64,000 nt of DNA from CAWKMN01 sp963850765 (GTDB lineage: Bacteria > Chloroflexota > Anaerolineae > Aggregatilineales > Aggregatilineaceae): NCBI GenBank assembly GCA_963850765.1, contig CAWKMN010000003.1, positions 310,001-374,000 of the forward strand, read 5' to 3'. The translations under genes and the position numbers were made by a program. The notes beneath the pieces were generated by a model. It made no database searches. It saw only the letters and a list, made by a program, of their open reading frames with translations, and was not told the DNA's origin. Below are positions 9,040 to 17,898 of this stretch, piece after piece (positions within the stretch are counted from its first letter, which is position 1; each line of letters begins with the position of its first letter).

Positions 9040-9165
9040 CTGCTGTGAGCGATTAGCTGTTGGCGGTTAGCCGTTAGCGAAAAGCTAAAACCAACCACTT
9101 AAGGCTAAGCGTCTATCCGAAATATCGTGTTTTGTAGGGGCGTAATCGCAGTGTGCCCCTACGGA
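9040..9165. repeat. Two intergenic repeats (GTTAGC type and GTAGGGGCG hairpin)
   Basis: Within the divergent spacer 8985-9242 lie a GTTAGC-type stretch (about 9047-9110) and a hairpin TGTAGGGGCGTA...TGCCCCTAC (about 9133-9163). Related hairpins are at 35567-35596 and 48766-48793. The sequence AGAAGAGA shortly before 9243 may serve as a weak ribosome binding site. Nothing else is seen. Confidence 0.6.
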
Positions 9166-9242
9166 ACCCGGGAATTTACGGATAGGCTGTAAATGCGGAC
9201 CGCCTAGATTCTACCGCGTAGAAGAGAAGAGACAAAGCCAGC

Positions 9243-10887
9243 ATGAGTCTTCGAACGCCTTCACCACGACGGCCGGTTACTGTGGGGATCCTGGGCAGCC
9301 TGATTTTGCTGTGCTGTGTGGGCGCGATCATCGCCGTGATGGTGGTGATGCGCGACGAGGAGGATAACGGCGCAGCCGGCGGCAGTCGGATCGTGTATGG
9401 TCTGACGCTCAACCCGTCCGGTTTTGATCCCCATATTCATATCTCGAACGAACTCGGCATCCCGTTCTTCTCGCTGTACGATACGCTGGTCTACCGGCAC
9501 CCGCAGACGATGGATTTTGTGCCCGGTCTGGCGGAGCGGTGGGAGATGGCTCCTGATGGGCTGGCGTGGACTTTCTATTTGCGACAGGGCGTGACATTTC
9601 ACGACGGCGAGCCGTTTAACGCGCAGGCGGTCGCCGCCAATCTGGACCGCATCATGAACCCGGAGAACGCGTCGGGTAAGGCGCGCTATCTGCTCGGCCC
9701 GTACACGGGATCGACCATCGTGGAAGATTACATCATCACGCTCAATCTATCGGAACCCTTCGCGGCCCTGCTGGACGGTCTGAGCCAGGTCTATCTGGGC
9801 ATGGCCAGCCCAAAGGCGCTGAGCGAGTACACCAAGAATACCTACCAGTGGCATCAGGTCGGGACGGGGCCGTACAAGCTGATCGAGATGGTGCCGGGCG
9901 AAAAGATCGTGTTTGAGCGGAACGAGGATTACCAGTGGGGGCCGGTCTTTTACGCGGATGTGACCGACCAATCGGTGGACACGATCGAATTCCGGTTCTA
10001 CCAGGACCCGCCAACGCGGAGCTCTCGCCCTGGAAAGCGGCGAAGTGCAGATCATTGGCGAGCTGCTGCCGACGGATGCTGAACTGCTGTTGGGCAATCC
10101 GACGCTGCGTATCTACCGCGTGGCGATCCCCGGCCAGCCGCAGCAGTTCTTCCTGAACACGCAGCTTGCGCCCACCGACGATGTGAACGTCCGGCAGGCG
10201 CTGCTTTACGGGACGAACCGCACGGCGATCGCGGATGCGGTGTATCAGGGACAGTCGCCCGCCGCGCACGGACCGCTAGCCGCCGTTACGCCGCTGTACG
10301 ATCCCGCCGTTGAGGCGCTGTATCCTTACGATCCGAATTACGCGCGGAGTCTGCTGGCCGGCGCGGGCTACCTTGATACCGATGGAGACGGTATGCTGGA
10401 GCGTGACGGCGCGCCGCTCACGCTGACGATGACGTTCGCGCCGTGGAACCAGATGGCGGACGTCGCCCAGTTGATCCAGAGCCAGTGGCGCGACCTGGGG
10501 ATCGACCTGGAACTCGATCAGGTGTCGGACTTCCCGACGCTGCGCAGCCGCCAACAGGAGGGGAACTACAACCTGATTTCGTTTTACGATTTTGGCGTGG
10601 ATCCGAGCATTCTGAACCGGTTCTATATGACGGATGGCGCGAATAACTGGTCTGGCCTGAGCGATCCCGAACTGGACAACTGGCTGGCGGAAGGGCTGCG
10701 ACAGACGGCTAATGAAGCACGCGCGCCGCTGTACGCATCGGCGCAGCAGCGCATTATGGAGCAGGCGGTGGTGCTGCCGATCCGCGATTATGTGAATCTG
10801 AACGGCGCGACGGCCCGGCTGGACGGTGTGATCTTCAGCGCGCAGGGCTGGTGGCCGCTGCTGCGCAATTTCCAGATTCCCCCTTAA
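9243..10887 (+). CDS. ABC transporter substrate-binding protein, family 5 (frameshifted)
   Basis: Extracellular solute-binding protein of the peptide/nickel (DppA/OppA) family, tethered by an N-terminal hydrophobic segment (about residues 15-37). Characteristic blocks are FDPHIHISNELG, LAERWEMAPDGLAWTFYLRQ, GVTFHDGEPF, GTGPYKLIEMVPGEKI and, in the second frame, NVRQALLYGTNRTAI. One extra base near 10019 (ACGCGGAGCTC) breaks the frame; removing it gives about 547 residues, normal for the family. It is followed after 5 nt by the first permease. Substrate likely peptide or another oligomer, not determinable here. Confidence 0.85.
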
Positions 10888-10892
10888 CCCCG

Positions 10893-11816
10893 ATGATCCT
10901 GTTTTTCCTCCGGCGAATGGGGACAGCCTTGCTCGTCGCATGGCTGGCGCTGACGCTGGCCTTTGTGGCGCTGCGCTGGGTGCCCGGCGACGCGCTCGAC
11001 GCGACCCTGGCCCGCACCGGCGCGCCGGATGAGGAGATCGCGGCCCGGCGGACGGCGATCGGCCTGGACGATCCGATTGGCCAGCAGTACCTCACCTATT
11101 TGGCGGATCTCGTGCGCGGCGACCTGGGGGAATCGCTGGTCTCAGGGCAGGACGTGGCGGAGTTGCTTTGGCAGAACCTTGGCCCGACGGCGGCGCTGGC
11201 GGTCGGATCGCTGCTGGCCGGCGTGACGCTGGGACTCGTGCTGGGCGTGTCCGCGAGTGTGCTGCCCTGGCGGGCTGCGCGTTACGCTGCGGAAGCGGCG
11301 GCTTCGCTGGCCCTGTCCACGCCGGTGTACTGGACGGCCACGCTGGCGATCTACGTGTTTTCCACGCAGTGGGGCGTGCTGCCCGGCGTCGGCGGCGAAG
11401 GGCTGAGGCACCTGATTTTGCCAGCGGGCGTGCTCGGTTTTCACACGGCGGGCAGCATCGCGCAGGTGACGGCCAGCAGCATCCGCGAGGCGGCAGGACA
11501 GGATTTCGTGCGGACGGCGCGCGCCAAGGGGCTGCCCGATCTGGATGTGCTTGAGCATATTCTGCGGGTGGGGCTGCTGCCGGCGATCGCGGTCGTGGCG
11601 CTGCAATTTGGCTTTCTGCTCGGCGGCACGGTCATCACCGAAACGATCTTCGTGCGGCGCGGCCTGGGGCGGGTCATGCTGACCGCCATCGATAACCGCG
11701 ATTACCCGGTGATTCAGGGGCTCGTCGTGTTGGCGGCGCTGACCTACAGCCTGATCAACGCGCTGGCCGATGTGCTGTATGGGCTGGTCGATCCACGCGT
11801 GGACCTGAACGGGTAG
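10893..11816 (+). CDS. ABC transporter permease, DppB/OppB family
   Basis: 307 residues with six predicted membrane helices. The N-terminus MILFFLRRMGTALLVAWLAL followed by RWVPGDALD is typical of DppB. The cytoplasmic loop with EAAGQDFVRTARAKGLP (EAA motif) contacts the ATPase in family members. The C-terminus NALADVLYGLVDPRV is also canonical. The start at 10893 is five bases after the binding-protein stop. Second gene of the importer. Confidence 0.9.
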   Translation: MILFFLRRMGTALLVAWLALTLAFVALRWVPGDALDATLARTGAPDEEIAARRTAIGLDDPIGQQYLTYLADLVRGDLGESLVSGQDVAELLWQNLGPTAALAVGSLLAGVTLGLVLGVSASVLPWRAARYAAEAAASLALSTPVYWTATLAIYVFSTQWGVLPGVGGEGLRHLILPAGVLGFHTAGSIAQVTASSIREAAGQDFVRTARAKGLPDLDVLEHILRVGLLPAIAVVALQFGFLLGGTVITETIFVRRGLGRVMLTAIDNRDYPVIQGLVVLAALTYSLINALADVLYGLVDPRVDLNG

Positions 11817-11822
11817 GCCGCC

Positions 11823-12621
11823 GTGAACAAACGCCCGAACGTCCGTCTGCTCGTCGCCGGGACGCTGCTCAGCATCATCGTGCTGGCGGCGGTCCTGGCT
11901 CCCTGGCTGGCGCGCCGCGATCCGCTCGATACGCAGCCGGACGATCAGTTCTCGCCTCCCTCAACGAATTACTTCTTCGGTACCGACCTGTTGGGCCGCG
12001 ACGTCTACAGCCGGGTGCTTTACGGCGGGCGCAGCACCATCGGGATCGCACTGCTCACGCTTGGCACGACTCTGCTGCCCGGTTCGCTGATCGGATTGGT
12101 GGCGGGCTACGCCGGGCACTGGCTCGACCGGGCGCTGATGATCCTGACGGACGCGCTGCTGGCGTTTCCGAGCCTGCTGCTGGCGCTGGCACTGGTAGCG
12201 CTGCTGGGCAGCGGGCGGGTGCAGATCGCGCTGGCGGTGGGTATCGCGGGGATTCCGGGCTATGCACGCGTGACACGGGCGGCGGTGATCGAAGCGCGGG
12301 CGCTGCCGTTCGTGGAGGGGGCACGGGCGATCGGCGCGAACTCGTTCGGGATTCTGGGGCGGCATATCGTGCCGACCATCACGCCCACCATGCTCGCGTT
12401 CGCCGGGGTGACGCTGAGTTGGGCGATCCTCAACAGCGCCGCGCTCACGTTTCTCGGCTACGGCGGCGACATCAGCGCGCCGGACTGGGGGACGATGCTG
12501 GCCGACGGGCGGCGAGACGTTCCGCACCGCGCCGTGGGTCGCGATCGCGCCGGGCGTGGCGCTCAGCCTGACGGTGTTCGGGATCAATCTGCTGGCGGGC
12601 AGTCTGCTCCGGCGGAATTAG
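11823..12621 (+). CDS. ABC transporter permease, DppC/OppC family (frameshifted near its end)
   Basis: GTG start 6 nt after the DppB-like stop. The family blocks HPFGTDLLGRDVYSRVLYGGR-like (here FFGTDLLGRDVYSRVLYGG), LAFPSLLLALALVALLGSG and the EAA loop IEARALPFVEGARAIG are seen. One extra base near 12513 (GGGCGGCGAGACG) shifts the frame; without it the protein continues to a normal end, LLAGSLLRRN. No ATPase gene follows: the next gene is on the other strand beyond a repeat. Confidence 0.85.
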
Positions 12622-12700
12622 CGGTCAGCGATCAGTCGTCAGTTTAACCTCACCCCCTGGCCCCCTCTCCACGCGCGGAGAGGGGGAACCGGCGGCGTGC
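12622..12700. repeat. CTCACCCC/GAGAGGGG repeat after the ABC importer
   Basis: A short TCAG-rich stretch and CCTCACCCCCTGGCCCCCTC...GCGGAGAGGGGG, between convergent genes. The stem may also act as a transcription stop, but no clear T-run follows it. Confidence 0.55.
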
Positions 12701-12742
12701 AAGGTCGCGTATTATCAAATGCAGAGAGAGTTCGGTGAGGAA

Positions 12743-13513
12743 CTACGGCCCGGTTGCGACCGTGAACCGCACTTCTCCCGATGAGATTGAACTGGGACGG
12801 GTCCACACGCCCTGATCATTGTAGGCGGGGGTAGGCGTCAGGTCGTCGCCAGGCAGAATGTTCGGCTGCCAGACGCCGGGATTATCATTGAAGTAAAATG
12901 CCTGGATGCGGTAATCGCCGGGGACAAGCTGCGTCACGGGGAAATCATAGGTCTGGCTGCAGCGTGCGCGCGATCCGAGCAGGTGAAGCTGATCGGGTTC
13001 AATGGCCGGCCAGCCAGCCGGAAGCGCACGAGAAGCCTCATCGCCGATGGCGGCCGCATTATCCAGGCGGCGAATTTCGAAGCGGATGCCGATATTCGTA
13101 TCATTGGTCGTGATGGGTGGGCGGCCGCCTTCCAGGTAAAGAATCACCGGACCGATGTCATTGTTGACAAAACGCAGGATCACTCGCAGCCCTTCCGTAG
13201 CCGTCACCCGGTCGCGGATTAGTTCAAGCTCAAGGTCCAGATCCTGCACGTCCCCGCCGGACTCGGCCAGCACGGAGCGGTTGTTCCCCCCCAGTGGCGC
13301 TGCCAGATCGGTGCATTCCGGGCCTTGGCGCGAGGCCGGCAGTACACGGGGGAAGATAATGGCAATCGCGATGGCGAGGCCGGCTGCCACGATAGCTACC
13401 TGGGTGCGATCCACCGCGTCGAAACGTATCTCGCGCTCGCCGGAACGGGCTGCCTGCGGTCCGTCTTGTTCGTTGCCACATACGCGCGTCAATCCCCTTC
13501 GTTCGAGAGCCAC
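12743..13513 (-). CDS. Membrane-anchored protein of unknown function
   Basis: About 250 residues. After a polar N-terminus there is one transmembrane segment (about residues 38-58, VAIVAAGLAIAIAIIFPRVL), then an extracytoplasmic beta-rich region with two conserved-looking Cys. I do not recognise a family. The reported ATG at 13513 overlaps the end of miaA by 25 nt; a TTG at 13492, overlapping the miaA stop, is an equally plausible start. It follows yraN-miaA on the same strand and may be co-transcribed. Confidence 0.6.
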   Translation of the reverse strand: MALERRGLTRVCGNEQDGPQAARSGEREIRFDAVDRTQVAIVAAGLAIAIAIIFPRVLPASRQGPECTDLAAPLGGNNRSVLAESGGDVQDLDLELELIRDRVTATEGLRVILRFVNNDIGPVILYLEGGRPPITTNDTNIGIRFEIRRLDNAAAIGDEASRALPAGWPAIEPDQLHLLGSRARCSQTYDFPVTQLVPGDYRIQAFYFNDNPGVWQPNILPGDDLTPTPAYNDQGVWTRPSSISSGEVRFTVATGP

Positions 13514-14493
13514 TGCCGGACCAGGGTGATCACGTTGTCCGGTGTGGTCTGGTTCATGTTCAACCAGCGGATCCCGCTGTCGTGCCCGTTAAACCAGGTG
13601 TATTGGCGGCGGACAAAGGCGTGGGTCTCGTGCTGGATAGCGGTGATCACCTCGTCCAGCGTGACTGCATCATCCAGGAAGGGCCGCCACTGGATGTAAC
13701 CCAACCCGCTCATGGCGGGACTGTCCCAAGTATATCCCGCTTCGCGTAAAGCGCGCACCTCGCCCAGCAGCCCCGCCTCGACCATCTGCCCGACGCGCCG
13801 GTCGATGCGCGCGTATAGCTGATCGCGGGGCAGGGTGAGGCCAAGCTGCAGGACGCGATAGGGTGGGGGAGTTTTGCGCTGCAAGGCGGTGATTGGCGTG
13901 CCCGTGCTGAGGAAGACTTCCAGCGCGCGGATCACGCGGCGCACGTTGCGATAGTCGATGCGGGCGGCGGCGTCGGGATCGGCGGCGCGCAGCCGGTCGT
14001 GGAGCGCCTCCGCGCCGTGTTCGGCAGCGAAGTTCTCCAACTCGGCGCGCAGATCGGGGTTAGGCGGAACTTCGGGGATCGACCAGCCCTCGATCACGGC
14101 GGTGATGTACTGGCCGGTGCCGCCGACCAGCAGCGGTAATTTGCCCCGTGCGTGAATAGCAGCGATTGTATCCAGGGCCGCGCGCTGATACTCGGCCAGC
14201 GTATACGGCTGGTCCGGCGTCACGAGGTCGAGCAGATGATGAGGCACGGCGGCGCGTTCGACGGGCGTGGGTTTGGCCGTGCCGATGTCCATGAAGCGAT
14301 AGATCTGGCGGCTGTCGGCATTGATGATCTCGCCATCGAAAGCCTGTGCCACGGCGATCGCCAGCCCGGTCTTGCCGCTGGCGGTCGGGCCGAGGATCAC
14401 CACGAGCGGCAGGTGATCGGCGTGGGGTACGGTCTCCGGCGCGGGATCGGCCTCGATCTCGGCGGTCGTGGCGGCGCTACCACTCGACAGCAT
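13489..14493 (-). CDS. miaA: tRNA dimethylallyltransferase MiaA
   Basis: Transfers a dimethylallyl group to A37 of tRNAs that read UNN codons. Visible: P-loop GPTASGKTGLA, NADSRQIYRFMDIGTAKPT (substrate Asp and DSRQ), VGGTGQYI, and the C-terminal HETHAFVRRQYTWFNG. The ATG at 14493, with GGAG about 9 nt upstream, gives 334 residues, usual for the family, and overlaps the end of yraN by 17 nt. Longer upstream readings are only the yraN gene in another frame. Confidence 0.95.
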   Translation of the reverse strand: MLSSGSAATTAEIEADPAPETVPHADHLPLVVILGPTASGKTGLAIAVAQAFDGEIINADSRQIYRFMDIGTAKPTPVERAAVPHHLLDLVTPDQPYTLAEYQRAALDTIAAIHARGKLPLLVGGTGQYITAVIEGWSIPEVPPNPDLRAELENFAAEHGAEALHDRLRAADPDAAARIDYRNVRRVIRALEVFLSTGTPITALQRKTPPPYRVLQLGLTLPRDQLYARIDRRVGQMVEAGLLGEVRALREAGYTWDSPAMSGLGYIQWRPFLDDAVTLDEVITAIQHETHAFVRRQYTWFNGHDSGIRWLNMNQTTPDNVITLVRQWLSNEGD

Positions 14494-14854
14494 CGCGAAC
14501 GATCTCCAACGAAAAGACTCTGTTCTCGTAACCGACGGCGGCCACGTCGATGCGCCAGGGACAATCCAGCAGGTCATGCTTATCGAGAAAGGCTTGCGCC
14601 AGCCGGAGCAGCTTCGCCTGCTTGGTCGCGCGGACGCTCGCCAGTGCTTCGTCGATGACGTCCTGGGCCGGACCGCGCCGTGTGCGCACCTCGACAAACA
14701 CGATCTCACCGGACGGGTGGCGCGCCGTGATGTCGATCTCTCCCAGCGAACCCAGCCGCCAGTTGCGCGCCAGGATGGTATAACCCGCCTGCTGAAGCCG
14801 GTAGACGACGAACGATTCGCCGCGCTGTCCGAGCGTTTGCCGTGGATCGGGCAT
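14477..14854 (-). CDS. yraN: YraN family endonuclease-like protein (UPF0102)
   Basis: 125 residues with the family signature: GERGE-like LGQRGESFVVYRLQQAGY, NWRLGSLGEIDITARH, and IVFVEVRTRRG (GEID...EVR, a restriction-endonuclease-like active-site pattern). Known only as a predicted nuclease of the RNase H/Holliday-resolvase-like fold. It overlaps miaA and shares its strand. Function in this organism not shown. Confidence 0.9.
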   Translation of the reverse strand: MPDPRQTLGQRGESFVVYRLQQAGYTILARNWRLGSLGEIDITARHPSGEIVFVEVRTRRGPAQDVIDEALASVRATKQAKLLRLAQAFLDKHDLLDCPWRIDVAAVGYENRVFSLEIVRDAVEW

Positions 14855-14890
14855 GCTTCACGTCCTTGTGTCCGCTGCCATTACTCTATG

Positions 14891-14920
14891 TTGTCACGGT
14901 TTTCGGGATCGTGCTACAAT
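14891..14920 (+). promoter_or_regulatory. Predicted sigma-70-type promoter
   Basis: -35 TTGTCA (14891-14896), 18-nt spacer, -10 TACAAT (14915-14920), 40 nt before the ATG of the cyclic-nucleotide-binding protein. Confidence 0.6.
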
Positions 14921-14959
14921 CGCGCCATTACTGGGTTCGCGTGGTTCAGGAGTGCATCC

Positions 14960-15451
14960 ATGCCCATCGCCAGCGCGTTGAAAGAAGCCGATATTTTTTA
15001 CGAGCTGACCAACACCCAGTTGGAGCTGGTTGCCTCGATTTGTGAAGAAAAGACCTTCCAGGAAGGCGCGCTGATTTTCGCGGAGAACACCACGGGCGAT
15101 GAATTGTATGTGATCATGGATGGCGAAGTCAGCATCGAAGTCGATCCGGCGGTGATCGGGCGGAGCGATGCGGGCGGCCCGCAGTCGATCGCGCTGCTGC
15201 GGCGGGGCCAATCGTTTGGCGAGGTCGCGCTGGTCGATCAGGGAGTGCGTTCGGCGGCGGCGCGCTGCGCCCGGCATGGGACGCGCCTGCTGGTGATTCC
15301 ACGCAATAAGCTGATGCTGCTGTGCGATACATACCCGCAGTTGGGCTACCGCCTGATGCGCAACCTGGCCGGCGATCTGGCCATGAAAATCCGCAATGCC
15401 GATTTGCAGATCCGCGAGCAGCTTACCTGGGCACCCCACCGCCCGGAATGA
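14960..15451 (+). CDS. Cyclic-nucleotide-binding domain protein
   Basis: 163 residues forming a single cNMP-binding (Crp-like) beta-roll: EKTFQEGALIFAENTTGDELYVIMDGEV, then GQSFGEVALVDQGVRSAAARC in the phosphate-binding cassette position. No HTH DNA-binding domain follows, so it is probably a stand-alone sensor rather than a transcription factor. The ATG at 14960 has CAGGAG 6-8 nt upstream. Ligand unknown. Confidence 0.85.
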   Translation: MPIASALKEADIFYELTNTQLELVASICEEKTFQEGALIFAENTTGDELYVIMDGEVSIEVDPAVIGRSDAGGPQSIALLRRGQSFGEVALVDQGVRSAAARCARHGTRLLVIPRNKLMLLCDTYPQLGYRLMRNLAGDLAMKIRNADLQIREQLTWAPHRPE

Positions 15452-15494
15452 GATCAATTTTGGCGAGCACCTCCCCGTGTGATCGCGAAAAAAC

Positions 15495-15627
15495 AATTCA
15501 CCACAGAGGACACAGAGAGCACAGAGTTCTCTAAGAAAAAAAGAGGAGAAAAGCAAGGGGAAGGATGTTGGTCTGATGCTCTTCTCTCTATTCTTTAAGA
15601 ATTCCCTCTGTGTCCTCTGTGGTTATT
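15495..15627. repeat. CACAGAG repeat, inverted pair
   Basis: TTCACCACAGAGGACACAGA (from 15497) and, about 100 bp on, its complement in CCTCTGTGTCCTCTGTGG (15604-15622), so the whole segment can fold back on itself. The same family occurs at 23945-23980, 58009-58136 and 61437-61475. Translations of it give Cys/Leu-rich nonsense peptides and are not genes. Confidence 0.7.
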
Positions 15628-15658
15628 CTATTGATTGTGCGGTCAGGAGCCGCGCCGT

Positions 15659-16859
15659 ATGGTCAACGCAGAGATTGTCACTATTGGGACCGAAATCTTG
15701 CTGGGCGAGATCGTGGATACGAACTCGGCGTATATTACGCGCCAACTGCGCGACATTGGGGTTAACGTGTACTTTCTGACGACGGTAGGCGACAACCTGG
15801 ACCGCATCGCCAGCGCGATTCGCATCGCCTTGTCGCGCTCGGACGTGGTGATCACGACGGGCGGGCTGGGCCCCACGGTGGACGATATGACGCGGCAGGC
15901 GGTCGCTACTGCTACGGATCGGGATCTGGAATTCCGCCCGGAACTGCTGGACGAGATCCGCGAGCGCTTCCGGCAGTTTGGGGCGCAGATGAGCGAAAAC
16001 AACCGCGTGCAGGCGTACATCCCGGCAGGATCGATTCCACTGCATAACCGGCTCGGCACCGCGCCGTGTTTTATTGTCGAGGCCGCCGAGGGGACGGTCA
16101 TCAGCCTGCCGGGCGTGCCGCGCGAGATGAAGGACCTGATGCAGGAGTTGGTCATCCCGTATCTGCGCGAGCGCACGGGCGGCAAAGGGCATCATCAAGG
16201 CGCTGGTGCTGCGCACGGCGGGGATCGGGGAAAGCCAGGTCGATGCGCGCATCGGGGATCTCGAAACGTGGAGCAATCCGACGGTGGGTCTCGCCGCGCA
16301 CACCGGGCAGACGGATATTCGTATCACGGCGCGGGCGGACAGCGAGGCCGAAGCGGATGAACTGATCGCCAAGGCCGAGGCGATTGTCCGCGAGCGCGTT
16401 GGAGATTTTATCTACGGGACCGGGCAGGAGCCGCTTGAGGAGACGTTTGTCCAACTGCTGCGCGACAAAGGGCTGAAGCTGGCGGTGAGTTACGCCGGGC
16501 CAGAGCCGGAATTGGTGGCGGAGCGGTTCAGCTACCCGGATGTATTGGTGGCGCAGAGCTTCGAGGCTCGCCTGGATAATTTGCTGGCGCGCGTAGGTCG
16601 AGCGGGGGCAGATACGCAGGATTACGGCGAACTCTCGGAGCTTGAGGCGCGCCGCATGATGGAGGCCAGCGGGGCGGATGTGGTGATCGCGTTTGTCACG
16701 ACGGACGACGGCACGGGCATCACCGCCATGACGCGCGAGAAGGCCCACACGCGGCGCTATGGATTTGGCGGGGCGAACACCGATGCGCCGGCCTGGGCGG
16801 GCACCTGGGGGATCAGCATGGCGTGGCGGCTGGTGCGCCGGATCGAGGCGACGTGGTAG
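15659..16859 (+). CDS. cinA: CinA family protein (frameshifted; degenerate PncC domain)
   Basis: N-terminal MoaB/MogA-like domain with AEIVTIGTEILLGEIVDTNS, VITTGGLGPTVDDMT and ISLPGVPREM. One extra base near 16190 (AAAGGGCATC) splits the frame. The second half continues KALVLRTAGIGESQVD and then a C-terminal region aligned with the nicotinamide-mononucleotide deamidase (PncC) domain. The usual ESCTGG catalytic stretch is not recognisable (LAVSYAGPEPEL instead), so deamidase activity is doubtful. The stop is overlapped by the following gene. Confidence 0.85.
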
Positions 16860-17437
16860 ATCTGACTCTCAAGCTGGCGCGCGCCGGGCTGATCCAGTTC
16901 GGGAGGTTCGTGCAGGCAGATGACAGCGTGTGGCCGGTGGCGGTGAATCTGCGCTGGCTGCCGTCGTATCCGGCGCTGCTGAGTGACACGGCGGACGCGC
17001 TGCATCCTTTGATCGGGGGGATTGAAGCGGACCGGCTGCTCACCACGGCCGACGCGCTGCCGATCGGCGTGGCGCTCAGCCTGCGCACCGGCCTGCCGCT
17101 GGTCTATCCCTACGGCGAGGTACGCGACTACACGGCCGCGTTTGCGATCGAAGGCGCGTATGATGTCGGGCACCCGACCCTGCTGCTGTCCGATGTGCTG
17201 ATCGACGCGCCGCAAGCGGACCGGGTCACAGCGTTGGCACGCCGGGTCGGGTTGGATGTGCATACGGTGCTCGCGGTGATCGATCTGGGGCTCGGTGCGC
17301 GCGGGGAACTTGAGAGCGCGGGGTATGGGGTGCGGTGCGTGCTGGCGCTGCGCGAGATGCTGCCGGTTCTGGCCGAGGAAGGGTTCCTGCCGCCGGTGAT
17401 GCGCCAGACGGTTGAGACATGGTTAGCGAAAGCGTGA
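16853..17437 (+). CDS. Phosphoribosyltransferase-like (PyrE-type) protein
   Basis: About 194 residues from a GTG at 16853 that overlaps the cinA stop. The layout recalls orotate phosphoribosyltransferase: LKLARAGLIQFG, LLTTADALPIGVALSLRTGLPLVY, and a segment TLLLSDVLIDAPQA where the PRPP loop (VVDDxxTTG) is expected. The two consecutive Asp and the Thr/Gly of that loop are not intact, so activity is uncertain. No other pyrimidine gene is nearby. Confidence 0.6.
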   Translation: MVDLTLKLARAGLIQFGRFVQADDSVWPVAVNLRWLPSYPALLSDTADALHPLIGGIEADRLLTTADALPIGVALSLRTGLPLVYPYGEVRDYTAAFAIEGAYDVGHPTLLLSDVLIDAPQADRVTALARRVGLDVHTVLAVIDLGLGARGELESAGYGVRCVLALREMLPVLAEEGFLPPVMRQTVETWLAKA

Positions 17438-17441
17438 GCGT

Positions 17442-17894
17442 GTGCTTCCTATTCCATTTGGTCAGCGTCCCCTGAGATTCTGGCAGGCTGCGGCTCTGTT
17501 TATTGTCGCGCTGCTCCTGTTCCTGGTCTTCCTGGTGTTCATGGTGGATTCGGGCAACCCGGCCGACCGTGACTGCCGCGACGACGTGCTGGGTCAGGTG
17601 CCGGTTTATCCGCAGGCAACGCTCATGAATCGGGACAAGTCCGCGTCAAAACCGGCGGCGGGCAGCGAGTGGCGCGAATACCAGACCGCCGATTCCGTGG
17701 ATGTGGTTGGGGCATTCTACCGCGAGGTCGCGTCGTGTGCCGATCCTGATAGCGGAGCCGAGGAATTGAGCATCCTGTGCGATGGCACGCTGGACAGCAG
17801 GCACCGGGTGAACTATCAGGCGCGGATCAGCCGCACGGAGGATATGACGTCGATCTCGATGTTTGTTGGCTGGTACTGCGGCACGGGCGATTAG
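17442..17894 (+). CDS. Small membrane-anchored protein of unknown function
   Basis: 150 residues from a GTG four nt after the preceding stop, so probably in the same transcript as cinA and the PRTase-like gene. One strong N-terminal transmembrane segment (about 13-33), then a Cys-containing extracytoplasmic domain (Cys near 47, 98, 111, 147) with DVVGAFYREVASC. I do not recognise a family. It ends 4 nt from the convergent MFS gene. Confidence 0.65.
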   Translation: MLPIPFGQRPLRFWQAAALFIVALLLFLVFLVFMVDSGNPADRDCRDDVLGQVPVYPQATLMNRDKSASKPAAGSEWREYQTADSVDVVGAFYREVASCADPDSGAEELSILCDGTLDSRHRVNYQARISRTEDMTSISMFVGWYCGTGD

Positions 17895-17898
17895 GCCG

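Noticed and set aside
15576..15779. Short Cys/Leu-rich ORFs overlapping CACAGAG repeats (also near 14894-15556 and 23954)
   Set aside because: They are translations of the repeat (CVLCG-like words), a known type of spurious protein.
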